Shown one piece after another: positions 18,301 to 30,967 of a DNA stretch of 64,000 bases. Both the position numbers and the translations under genes were made by a program. Under the pieces are notes generated by a model that searched no databases, was not told the origin of the DNA, and worked only from the letters and a program-made list of their open reading frames with translations. This stretch comes from Strix aluco. Lineage: Eukaryota > Chordata > Aves > Strigiformes > Strigidae. The stretch spans positions 7,438,632 to 7,502,631 of the forward strand of contig NC_133933.1 in NCBI RefSeq assembly GCF_031877795.1, given 5' to 3'. Each line of letters starts with the position of its first letter. Within the stretch, counting starts at the first letter, position 1.

Positions 18301-21300
18301 GCAGTGCCTGGAGAATTAGACCTTACCCAAGCAGCAGAGATCTGTAATCATTTTCCAGTTCTGCTATAGACCTGTTTTCACATTTGTTGCTGTACAGTAA
18401 ATCTGGCTGCTTACTGTCATGTTGCCCTTTCCCCTTGGCACATAACTCATCTTGCTAAAATTAGTATTTTAGCCTGGGTTTTGTGGGAGGAGACAGTGGA
18501 TGTTAGAACCTGGGTTCAGTTTTCAGGGGGCATGGGACATTTGGTTGCAAAGGTACAGTGGTAACGTTTGAAATAATTCACAGTCATGAGGGATACTTTA
18601 TCCACTGTGGTCACAGTCTGAGAAAAGCTCTCTGTGAGATCACTGCTGTAACTCAGAGCAAGAACAGTGTTGTAAACATAGGAGCGTACTAACAAGTAAA
18701 GTCTCCTGGCTCAAATTATGCCAGTGGGGGTGAAAGAACTGTGGACTGAAAGGAAGCTGTGAGAGACAGGGTAGAGGACAGAGGCAGAGAGGTGCCTGGA
18801 ACCTCAGAAGAGCAGAGAGAGGCAGACCTGACATGGGAGATGGCCCAAGCAGAGGGAACAAGGCACTGATGTTGCAGCTTGTGCATTCAAGAATGCAACC
18901 CTCTTGTGTTAGGTGCCAGGTTCATCTCCACACTCCCTGAACCAGAGGTGTGATGTCTTTGCATTTAGTAATTCTGGATGGATTCTTCTTTCACAAGCTT
19001 GCTTGGTTGCTTTGTGAAACTCATCCCAGCCACCATAGCTTAATCTCTTAGTGTACCTGCCTAGTTCCACTTTCTGTGTTGCAGGGATACTCAGCATGCA
19101 CCAGACTTAGTTACATCCACACACTGCAAAATCACGTTGTTCCAAACCATGGATGTGGCTTCTTAAAGCTGTGGTCATGTGAGTGTGACATTGTACCTGC
19201 GTGTAAATTAGTCCTATCTTTTAACTCAATAAATAGCTTTTGCAGCGCACCAGTGTTGTAACTCTAATGCTCGCAGCTTGTTTTTAGCTAGCTCAAGGCT
19301 CTCCTCCTTATGCTGCTTTTTGCAGTGTAGATGAACTTGTGGATCTTGCTGTTAACTTGGAAGAAAAGGTCAGAGTGTTGTGGCCCAAGTGCTGTGCTTT
19401 TCAACAGGAAAAGCTGTGTGTGAAGAAAAAGCCTTATGTCAGTAAACCTAATCAATAGAGGCAAGATGGCAGAATCTCTGTCCCTAAGGCATTACCACCA
19501 CCTCCTTCCCTGGGGGAGACATGGTTTTCTGCCAGAACAAGTTCAAAATGATTTCCCTAGCTTGTGGTTTGTTTGTACTGTAGAATTGTAAGCAGATGCT
19601 ACGTGTTCTTAAGGGTTTGAACTGCCACCTTTTGTTCCAATTACAGAGCTCTGTTCAAAACACTGTGGTTTTTTTGTTTGTTTGTTTTAAGGGTGAGAGA
19701 AAAGTGCAGAAGGAGCTAGCTATTCAAGGATACTCAGAACAGCCATGGCAAAAAATTAATAATTCTGTGGTTCAGGCTGTTAAGCTAGGTCATCCTTTGG
19801 TATTTGCAGCATACACGTATGTAAAATGTAAAGTCATAATATGCTGCTGAGCAAATTCTTCTGTTTAGCTTGCGTTTTTGTTTGTGTGAGTTAGACATGC
19901 TTGGACAGTAGGAAAATACATACAGCTTCTGAATAAGTGTTAGTGTGTGTTGACACTTTGTGGAGTTGCTTCAAACTGCCTGAACATGAGCGGTGAACAT
20001 GGAGAGTCTTGCAGGCCTGCTCTGGAGCTTTCTCAAAGTAGTTATGTTGCACTAGTATCTAGCTTGTAGAGTTTATGGAGAAGAAAAAAGTGTAGTAGAA
20101 AAATGCTTATTTTGACTCTTTCTGCAAACATACACACTGATCATATCCCACCCTCTACCTGTCAGCTGAACCCTACTGTAACTATGTTTGTTGCGCAATG
20201 AGTGGTGGAGATGCTTCTTTAAGTATTCTTCATGCTGTGAATTCTGCAGCTCTACTCTGTTGTACCTTGAGCTGATTGTGGCACTTTGGCTCTAGCTGTG
20301 CTGAAACTCAAACCTGGCAGTAGCAAAGCCCCTGACTGCAGGGTATGGGCAGTGGCTCTCTCATTCTGTTTAAATTGGTGGCTGCTGATGGCTGGCTGTG
20401 TGTGAAGAGCAGCTGGTGTGATTGCGGAGACTGGCAGCTTTTACAGCATTTCTCTTTGTGGGAGGCACAGTGCAGCATGGGTTAGATGTCTCCATGAGGT
20501 AATGGAGCTCATTGCTCAGGCTTTCAGTTGGTGTTGCAATGCAACTTAAAGCAGCAGAATTCTGGGTACTTAATGTGTGACACCATGGTCATCTCAGTGT
20601 GACCATCATGAGGTTCCCACTTATAAGCCAGCCTTGTTGGTTTCTTCATCCACTTGCAGACACAGCCTGGTCTGTTTTCACTGAAATTCTGAAGTCAGAT
20701 TATTTGATTATTTTTTTTTTTCCTCCTTTTTCAGGTAACTTGTATAAACAAGATGAAGCTACTTGCAGCCATCCATTCCTATTGGTAGCCTAGGGAACAA
20801 ACATGCAAAAATCACCCTCTGCTGGTTTTGGCAGTCTTCTGGGGGGTGCAAATCATACCTTGCATTCAGTCATACACCGGGGTTGCCATGATGTGCTCGA
20901 AACAAACACCTATTGCTACTCTGTCTCTACTAGGATTAAACAATAAGATTCAACCACCAATATGAATGATGGTAACCCTAAAGAGTTCTGCCAGCTTATG
21001 CTTTAAAGACTTTGAATTTGTACCCCTCTTATATTTGATGCCACCATCAAATTTCTTCTCCAATAATGTTAAAGTGATTTGAATCCCCTATTGTTCTAGT
21101 TTTTAAGAACATCTTGCATATTCTAAGATTTATAGGCAAGGAGAGGCTGTCGGTCTCTTGTCATAGCCCACAGCAGCTTCTTCACTGAAGTACTACTGAG
21201 ATTCACAGAATCATCATCAGTCTCCTTACCATACAAAAACCTGGTTTTCTTCGAGGTGTACCTTGTTCCACACATGCCATGAACACTTTCCCTACTAACC

Positions 21301-24300
21301 CCTTCTTTGGCAGCATGGCTATCACTGGCATCCTACAGGAGTAGAGACTGAAGAACCTACAGAAATACAATCAGACATGTTTTCTAACCCCAAATGTATC
21401 CTCAAATGGATTTGTTTTAACTTTTTCTACTGCTGGCACTTTCTCTGAACTAGAAGTGCCAAGATGGACATGTACATAAGCTGACCTCTTCCATGTTTTT
21501 CACAAACCCTGCAGGGAAGAGTTTCTAAGTGATTGTACCACTAAACAGAAAACTAAATGCCTTTGCAGAGCTGGCTGCAAGCCCAAATGTTAGGAAGCTT
21601 TGACAGGTAGTGTCAGTCACCCCTTCTAATTTTTGAGGAGAAAGTTTTTGTTTTAATCCTGCCAGGCACCCTTTTTTATAAATCGCTTTTTCTCTTGTTT
21701 CTGATCTTAACTGGCAAAGGAGGAAGAACTCTTTGAAAGTAAAAGCTATTAATCCTTCAAGAGGAAGAAAGTCTGCTTCATCCATTTTGAAATGGCTCTG
21801 TTTTCTATGGATCAGCCAGCATGGCTGAACCAGAGGAGTTGAACAAGCAGCTCTGAGAGAAAGGTGTAGAATAGGTTGTTCTCCTGTGTGGAGGCATGGG
21901 TTACTCATGATCCTCTTACTGAGACTGCGCTGTGAACTGCTAATCCAGTCCCTCAGAGACTAAGCCTTAGAGTAGCCTTAGTCTCTACTTGTAGAGTACA
22001 GGATGTGCCTTTCTGGGAGCTGTTCCTCTTCTCCTTTGGGTAGAGACCGCATCCTGCACAAACCTCCTGCTTAGTCTCTCGGTTACCACAAAAGGTTGTG
22101 AGTAATACACAATTACGAGAAGATTTTTTTGGTTGCTGGTAACTAAAATAGGTTGTTTTGGAGGCCTCAGTTTTGAGGGAAACACAATCCAGGAACATAT
22201 TGTTAAAACTTGTTGAGGTCTGTTTTGTGGCATGTGCTGCCACCACTGTCCAGCTGTGGACTAGCTCAAGGACTTCCTCCAGGTGCAGAATTAGGCTGCT
22301 AGATCAATGGTTAAGTTCTGTTTTGCACATCTAGCGTATTGTTCTCCTTGTGCTGGAGAGTCATGAAAGTTATTAAACGGGCTGTTTATTTCTCTGAATT
22401 GTGCACGGTGTGAGGTGCCTTAAAGATGCATTTTCTGGGGGCTCTTTTATTTCTATGGCTCTTCATGTGGCAGTTGATGAATTTCTGCCTCGTACCGCTG
22501 CCATAGGTGGCTGCAGAGGCTGTTCTAGTAAAGCCTGGGTAAGTCTGTTTTTTGAGTACCTGAACATAGGAAGGTTCTGGGTTTCCCACTGTCACGAGCT
22601 ACCTAGTTACAAAGATAAGGCTTCATTTTGCGGAGATGTTAAGATGTCTCAGCCACGCTGCCTGCGCTCTACCCTCTACAGAGGAACACTGCGTAACAAC
22701 TTTAGAAGTCATATTTGCATATCAGATCAGCTCTAATTCAAGTAGCTGAATTTAGTACTTGCCTTGCACTCTAGGTGTCCTTGCTGTTAAACTTTAGAGG
22801 CTGAAGTATCTTCTCTGGTGCAAATGAAGGTCTGAGCCTTGTAGACTCACTGCAGGTAATAGTGCAGTAACTATCATCTTAGTTTGAGTAACTGACTCAA
22901 ATGCTTTTGGAAAATGCTGACAGCACACTGGTTTTGTTTTGTAAATCCAGCTGATGTTTTATTGACTGAGTTGCACTGTCGAGACACTCCTGTTTTAAAT
23001 TCTTCAAGAGCCAGAATTGATTACGTGAACTTTTGAAACTACAGTTTATGAGTTTGAGTAAGTATGGCCCAAGCATGGGGAAAGTTTGTGCTGCGACCAG
23101 TGGTTCACTCGGATTGTCGACTCATGGATTCCTGATTGCAAACACCAGGAATCTACAGATACAGGGCAACTGATCACATTTGGTCTTGCTGTGTATTAGA
23201 CAAGGCCAGACCCGCCACACCCAAATGTTATCCCTGTTTTCATCATTCTTGCCATTGATCTGACACGCCTGTTTCAAAGCTCTGTCAAAGGTTGGCAATG
23301 TTAAGGGTAACGGCAGATTTCCCAGGAGATGTGCTGGCAAGAGTTGCACTAGAAAAGCCTGCAGCAGCATCACAGAACTGTGGTGGTAATCTGAATCTCA
23401 CTGTGATTTGTTGATATATGCAGTTTAAAAGCTCTTCCTGGAGGTTTCCCCACAGCTAGGCTTATATAGTTCCTAGGTCAGTAGAATCTGATGGAGCTGA
23501 AGAGGCAGTTTTCTCTGAGAAATCAGAAGGGGCTGTTGCTGAAGCCTTTTGAGACAATTTGAACTGATACTTGAGAACAGAGACAAGATGTCTTTGGACA
23601 GAACACCCTACTAGCACAGTGTTTTTGATGGGGTTGTGTTTTTACCCTTACAGTAGGCAGGCTGCTGAAGATTCATAGTTACTTTGCCTTAACCTGTGGG
23701 TGCTCAAGAAAGGCACTTTGCAGGCTACAGTAACGTTAAGGGATCCATAATTCTTAGCATCTGATGCACTGGTTTACTGCTTGTAAAACTCAGTCTATTT
23801 TATTTGTGTGCCGGTCTGCCTCCTCCAGCATAATGGGGGGGTATGGGGGGGTGTGTGTGCCTGGAGATCCTCATTTCAAAGGAATTAGGTTTAGGGTATC
23901 TGCAACTTTCTTTTATATTCTGACTGTACTTGTCTTACGTGAATTTTTTTCTTTTCAGCTTATACTTCCCTTTCAGCCTGTATCCATTATGTCACAGCAT
24001 CAGTCTCAGCTGCAGTATTGATTTAATTCAAGGAGATTAATTTGGGCTCTGCAGTATTACAAGCTGATAAGCTTCTTATAGATGGAAAGATCTCTTAACA
24101 ACCTTTCCATCAAATACCTGATTAAGAGAAAGGAAAGTCTGTTTGGTGATACAGCGAAACAGCAGCTGGATCCATTTGGGCACCCTTTTGTAAAACAATG
24201 AACTTGCCCATGACCAGCCCTGTGCAGCATCATTCCTGGCTCATTTTGGGGAGTGTGAGACTGGCTAGGGTTAGACCTCTGTGAGCTGGGGTCTCTTCAG

Positions 24301-25960
24301 AACAAGGGAAATAGCTGTTTAGACATAAAACAACAGCTGATAGAACTGGATATTGGCCTCACTGCTCAGGTTTTTTTTCCTGTAAAAGGGATTTAGGAGA
24401 GGGGCATGAAAATGATGAATGCTTCATTGACTGGTTGGAGCAGCTGGGAATGCTGCTGGGCAGGGTGTAGGAGACTCGTAAATCTGGATGAAGAGCTCTG
24501 GACTTGTAAGGCTTGAGTGAAGGCTTAGACATTTTTTTGCTTTTATTATGCTATATGCATAGGATTTTTTCACTCTTATTTAGCTAGTCCACTCTCCTCT
24601 CTGCCTATATAACTATCTGAGAGTAAAGAAATTGTTAAGGGCTATTTGCATTTGCTTTAGCAAACCAAGAACAATGTGGAGGATGAAAAGCCAGCTGCTT
24701 TTTTGATAGTATGTGTCATCTTATTAAATAATTCTTTGTACTGATCTGCATTTGTTGTTGCCATGTTTCTACGCAGTACACTTTCTTTTGATGAGATTTC
24801 TATCTGAGAGTTGGTGGTCATGTATCAAAATCCTTTTCTATTTCATTTGTAGTTGTTTAAGATTCTGTATACACAAGCAACATAATATTTGTTGCTGTTG
24901 TTGCATGTCAGTTAAATAGAAATTGTTTTCCCAAAGGGATGGTCTGTAGATGCTGGGAGCTAAAGTGAATGAGGGAAAATTGCTGAAATCATTTTACAAA
25001 TTGCTTGCATCCTGTTTTTAGAAGGCTTCAATTTAAAATTCAGTAAAGGATAGCTTATACTTACAGATCTTCATATATACGCTTAATCCTAGATTATGTT
25101 GTATTCAGATGAGAAAAATCAAGACTTTAATGCATTATTGTATACGAGCTACAATGATGGAAAGAACTGTGTCTTCACCTGCCCTTCCTGTTTAAAATGA
25201 ATTAGGGTAATAGGAGACTAAAAGCACTCATCTAGCACTTTTAGGGGGGAAAAAAAGATTGCTTGTAAGAAAGAGCAATTACTAAGCCTGGCTCAGGGGA
25301 AGATGCAGCGAAAGGGAAACACAGAAGCAAGTTTGTAGGGTCAGAGAAATGCAAGGAAACAAAACTGAAGATAGTAAAAGGAGACCAACAAAGGGAAAGA
25401 GAGAATAGATTCTTCCGAATTAGCAGACACCATGAAGAAAAAATGTGTTACAAAAGGAAACTCTCCCTTTGCTTTTATTATTCATTAATAATTGTTTTGG
25501 TGTTTTTAAGGCTGGAGCTTGAAAATCCCAAACAGACTTTGAAGTTGTGCTTTTTTCAAAGCACGTAGCAATTGCATCTGGAGGAGTAACACTGCACTGT
25601 AGTTTATAGAAAAACAGATTGATCTTGGTGTTGTCAAAGTGCTATGAACGTAGGCAGAGAAGACAGTATTTCTTTCATAGTAGTTCTAGGGTTGGCTGGT
25701 TGGTTTGTAATCTAAGCTATAATTTAGAGTAACACGTTATTGAGAGGGTGGGGTTTTATTTTACTTAGTACAAAATATTTAGAGTTAAATGAAGGGAAAT
25801 AATATTAAGATTTTGGTTGATTGTATGCTTTTCTGAGAAGACATTGGCCAAATTATTACAATATACTGGCAAGCAGTTGTGCTGCTGGGCAGCTTGAGTG
25901 GCTTAAGAGGCCAAGGTGGGCCCTGTAGTGCTGGGTATGGCAGGGCGAGGCTGTTCTGGT
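15376..25960. other. Gene desert, segment 1
   Basis: About 10.6 kb with no supportable coding exon, RNA gene or recognisable mobile element. Content is unremarkable AT-rich sequence with a few homopolymer tracts and a G7-TAT-G7 run at about 23835-23851. The longest open frames (for example 16858-17241 and 21525-21908 on the minus strand, 127 codons each) have no family resemblance. Confidence 0.6.
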
Positions 25961-26098
25961 CACAGAATCACAGAATCAACTAGGTTGGAAAGGACCTTGA
26001 AGATCATCTAGTCCAACCATTAACCTAACGCTGCCAGTTCCCATCTACACCATATCTCTCAGCGCTATGTTGACACCATATCTCTCAGTGCTATGGTC
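25961..26098 (-). mobile_element. CR1 LINE 3'-end fragment
   Basis: The plus strand begins CACAGAATCACAGAATC and continues AGGTTGGAAAGGACCTTGAA, GATCATCTAGTCCAACC and ATTAACCTAACGCTGCCAG, so the 3' end is at the left and the element lies on the minus strand. Only about 90 bp of unique CR1 sequence remain before a 26-bp internal duplication. The terminus is well preserved, suggesting a relatively young subfamily. Confidence 0.9.
26047..26098. repeat. 26-bp tandem duplication inside CR1
   Basis: Two copies of a 26-bp unit beginning ACACCATATCTCTCAG lie end to end at the right border of the CR1 fragment. They differ mainly at one internal base (C versus T) and the last few bases. Confidence 0.85.
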
Positions 26099-28608
26099 TT
26101 GCAAAGAAGCACTGCAAATAGAGCTGGCACTGCAAGTCCCAAGTGTCGCTGAGGGAAGCTACACTAGACTTAGACTCAAGCAGTCTCAGACTTAAAGGCA
26201 TCTTTTGCCACACTAGGAGTGCCACAAAATGCAAATAATCTTTTTAAGTAACAATCAGCAAAAAAAAGTGCTAGATGTCCTTTATTAAAACTCTTGAGTT
26301 CTTCAGACTCTTTTAACTTCATGTAGCAGTATCCCCAAGCAGCATTACTCCTTCTTATATGCAAGCTTAATGGTATTAATTTCCAAAAAGAAGAGCAATT
26401 CTGTTAGAAGGTCTGTGTATAAAAGACTAATTCTATAATTATACGAGTGAAAACAATAAATGTTTGTTTTTATGCCACTGTAGAAAGTAAAGGACACTTG
26501 GTTGCTCTCTGCTGAAGTTTGTTTACTTATTTTTAAAAGTATTCAACAAGTTTAACAATATGTGCCCTAGGTTAGAGTGAAAAGGGTTTTTTTTCTTGGT
26601 TTTCTTATTATAATCTAAATCGAGGTTTTGGACTTGTTTTGCCTGACATCTATTCTTAAATCTTGGTAGGTGTGATAGTTAGGCAATGTTTTTCATGTGG
26701 GAACTGCTGTTGTGCACTCATGCTACAAGTTGCAGTTTTCAATGAACAGTCCATGTGCTACCTGCATGATGTGTAGATAAAAAGTCCAGTGAAATGATGA
26801 CTTCTCTCTTGCAAGCCTTTCTGGTGCCTCTCGTCCTTGTTTTGTTCAGCTTTAGAGCCTGAGATACAGCCAATCTTCATGCAGCTTGCTTTGTTGTTGC
26901 TTGATTGCCTTTATGGACTCCTTTGGGAGAAGCTCTGCTTGATTTATTTGCCAAATAAAACATCATGTGTGAATGTGTGAGCATAGCATTTCGCACTGGG
27001 TACAGAGCCTTTTATTTTTTTTGTTCTGTGCTTTTAAAAGCTTTTTTGGTGAAGCTACCGGTTTCCATTTTCTTCCATGAGTGGACTACAGACATTCCTA
27101 TAAACAAGTCTCTCTCTTAACCAAGAAAATCCTAGGGATTCACCCAAAATGGGGGAAATGCAGCTGGACAGCCTGGGAACAATATATAGAAAGGCAAGTG
27201 CTTTGAATAGAAGGGCCACAATATTTGCTCTGTGGAATGCCTCCTTGTACCCTCTTTTCCTCCTTTCTCCATTGAAAAACGTTTCTTTGCACCTTTTCTT
27301 TTTCTCCCTCCCCCTTCAATTTCTTGAGGTTACCACACCAGGGAATATACCAGTAAAAGGGCAGGAACTTGGGAAGCTTCTGGCTGTGACTTTAGCACCT
27401 GGGAAGGAGAAGAAAGAGTCTGGACTCTGTCCCTATCTCTTGTGCAAAAGTGAGCAGTGTGTTGTATGGAGAAAGAGTTCCTGGAGCTGTGAGCTGGATG
27501 TGTGCTTTGTTACTGCCTGCTCCCATCCTGGTGACTTAACAAGGTTTTTCTGTCTGACACACTTAATTACTGTGTTTCTAGAATGCTGGACTCATTTTCA
27601 GGGAAGAGCTTGTTTTGCTCAGTCTAATTCATCACTTGTCAGTAGTGCATTAAATAGAAGAGGCCTTATAACAAACTCAAGTTTATCTCTACAGTGACTC
27701 AGCTGAAGTCAGTAATTGTATCTGGGGGAAGAAGTTTCTTTTGCAGCTGTGGAGTATCTAATGTGGTACTGGAAGAGCTTTTTTCTCTTGTACTTCCACA
27801 GATATTTTCCATGTAACATCACAAGCTGCTGCCCTTCAATGCTGAAATACTTCAGCCATGTGCCCAGAAGCCTTTGCTGAAAGGGAGTGATTTGTCTTGG
27901 ACTTAATGTTCTACCAATCATATGGGTTTAAACACTGGCAGTGTCAACAGTTGGGAATAAAACTCCATAGACATTTCAAGCTGAAGGCAGTGTTGGACTG
28001 TCTTGTTTTCTACACAAGCAGTTAAAATGGTCCTCATGAGCAGAAACATGAAACTGAGCAGATGAGGTGAAACTTGCTGCTGCTTAGTTTTGAGACCTTT
28101 TTTTCATGAACTACCTCCTGCATATAGGGGAAGAAAGGGCCTCCTGCCTCTAGAGCTGTCAAGGATTGTTAGACAAGGCAATGCCAAATACGTCAGCAAT
28201 GTGGAGCTGAGTGGGTGACTAGTTGCTTTCCATCCAGTGCTGATGGGCCTTGACAGCTTGTGCAGTTTTATGTAAACAAACATGACAATTAAAATGTGCT
28301 CATTGATCTAGTTGAAAGAAATGCAGTGTCGCTTTTCTGACATTTAGGTTTTCTGAGGTCTGAAACTATAGTTTCCTTACATGAATTCTTTTCCTGGAAA
28401 TGAGTCTCTGCTCCCCCCTTTCTAAACAAGTGAGGCTTAAAGCATTAATTACAAGGCAGAGAATTCTTACTTGCCTGACAGCCTGGTTAATGGGCCTGTT
28501 CTTTTTACTTCAGGATGGATTTTTATTTTGTTTTTCTTCTTACCTAAGTATGCACTCATTTTTAAGGTGTAGGTGTGACCACAGATCCTAACCAAGCAGC
28601 ATTGTCTT

Positions 28609-28632
28609 AACTGTTCAACTAGTTGAACAGTT
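28609..28632. repeat. Perfect 24-bp palindrome
   Basis: AACTGTTCAACT (28609-28620) is followed immediately, without spacer, by its exact reverse complement (28621-28632). The symmetry stops sharply at both ends. Confidence 0.95.
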
Positions 28633-30953
28633 GGGAAGGGAGAAATGGGAGAGTTAATTTGTGAATGGTGCCTGAAATTGGGCATAATGTACAGTTTTCA
28701 GTTGACCAGGAGAAGACAAGATTATGCTATAAAATACCAGCAGCCCTCAGGGGAGGTGAACGATTCCTTGTACCTGCTGATACTTTACAGCTGAAAATGG
28801 AGACGGCAGAGCAAAACATGGCAAAATGCAGTATGTACCACTCAAGTAGTCTGAGAACAGGGCTGAGCAGAGAGACCAGGTCACCCAGTAACTGTAACAT
28901 CTCATACAAATGGTTCCCTGAGGCTTCAAAAGATGATTCTTCATGTATATACTGTAGCTACTCAAGATGAATTGCAGTCAGTAAAAATACATGTTTTCTC
29001 TTGACTTGGTCCTCCCCAGAATGAAACCCAGAATCTCAAAGTAGATTTCCATTTACATCTTCTCAGTGGACCTTGGGGAGATATAAGCAGTTCAACCAAT
29101 ATTAACAGGAAAAAAAAAAAAAATCAGTGTCAAGTGTGGGAAGTAGGAATTTAAAAATGAGGAGGCAAGGAAACCAGTGGAAGGGATTCCAAGATCAGTC
29201 TAACTGTCAGTAAAAAAAAGTCAGTATGGGGGTTTTTTTGTTAATTAAGGGAGGGAAATGGTTATTTGGAAGCTGAGTGGAGAACTAACTGGATTTGGAC
29301 TTGGTGGTGGTGGTAGAAAGTTAAAATGTAGGGTGAAATGTAAGGGATGAGGAGGATTCAGAGTCAATGGCGTGTTGTACCTGGCTTTTTCACGAAGAGA
29401 GAATAGAGGTGTCAGCAGGTGAAGCAAGGCATTAGTGTTGGTCATACTGAGTCAAAGGCTGTGAGGGGAAAGAAAGGCTGAAAATAAAGGTGGTCATATC
29501 AGGATGTAAGTGGGGGAAACTGTGTTTTGACAGAACTATTTGTATAGAATTTACTCCCTGCAGTCTCCATAGGAACTACTTTTAACATGTTACAGATGAG
29601 AAACACATTGTACTGTGTGGTCTAAATGAGTGGGTTTAATTTCTGGTTTTGCTACCGTGGACAGGTATTAGGGGGAACACATAAAGCCTTTTTAGAATTT
29701 GGAAGCATAGACGTCTGGGAGAATTGCCCATGGTAGTCTGTGAAGATCCTCACTCTATGTCACCCTGGCATGGCCTGGAGAAGAGAGGGAGGTAACTACT
29801 GAGCCCTGGCACAACCTGTGAAGTGGGGAGGTTGTTGAAGATGTTGGCTGTATCAGAAAGGGATCTTGCTTTGTCTCCTTTCACTGGGAAGGTGAGTGCC
29901 AATCAAGGATGACAAAGCTATGTTTGCTCACCATGAGAAGGTGACCACATCAAAGAACGGGGCCTATTGCAAAACCACTTCTTACAAACTAGTTTCTGCT
30001 TTTAGTTCAGTGGCCATGAAAATCCTCATGGAAACAAAACCATTCTGACTGTAAGAGAAATTGCAAACTGTAGGCTTGATTTGATTAGACTTTGAACAAA
30101 TAGCTTGGCTTTACTGCATTGATATCAATGTAGAGCAAGGTTAGGCACTGTCCCCATGGCAGAAGCAATTAACCTGGTTTTATTTCACAATATTAAACTT
30201 ATTTTGGTGAAGAGACTGAGGCCTTTTGCAACACAGAGCAACTACGTCCCTTATCAGTAAATGCGTTGTCTTCATACAGTTCTTAATAGTTCTAAATTGC
30301 AGATATTAGTTTGCTGGTGCTTGGATGAGTTAAAATTGTTATTTTTCTTAAAACAACGCTCCCCAAAAGACTGTCTCTTCAGCACAATGTTAGCCATATT
30401 CTTGGCCTTTAGCATTCTTGCTCTTGAAGCCAAGCTCACTCTATTCAGTGCCAATATCTTGTATCTTCTGAAAGAAGCTAAAATTAGGAAGGGCGGATAC
30501 ATAGAAAATGGGAGAAAAATGAACTTCTCTTGCACTTTGCCATCAGAGTAACAGTTGTTCCTGTGTCCATGGGATGAGAGCATCCCTACAGTCATCTTTG
30601 TATAGAATTGAGCAATTGGCCACACACTGAATTTAGTCACTATTTTCCAGTACCTATACACACACTAAACTTGCCTGCTAAACATGGGTACACAAATTAG
30701 ACACATGGAGAGCATGGTGTTAATGGGGGTGATATGCATATTATAGCTACTTTGTGCTATGTTTCTTCCATTGGAACTTGGCTTGTTTGCACAGCTACCT
30801 GATAAGTGCTAATTTGTGTATAACTGAAATGTATATTTGCTTTGAAAATACAGACTCTAAAAAGCCACATGAAAAATTATAGAGTACCTGACATGCTTTT
30901 TTTCCTGTGGGTTGATTTAGAAAACCCAGTTTGCAGTAGAAAAGCAGCTGTTT

Positions 30954-30967
30954 TATATATATATATA
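30954..30967. repeat. (TA)7 microsatellite
   Basis: Seven TA units lie between T-rich and A/T flanking sequence. Confidence 0.9.

Noticed and set aside
23835..23855. Two G7 runs considered as a G-quadruplex
   Set aside because: Only two long G runs are present, followed by GT repeats. A four-stranded fold would need the runs to be split, so the case is weak.
27149..27697. 182-codon open frame on the plus strand
   Set aside because: The translation shows no domain or family pattern and is rich in Phe/Leu/Cys runs from T-rich DNA. There is no splice or promoter context, so chance is the simplest explanation.
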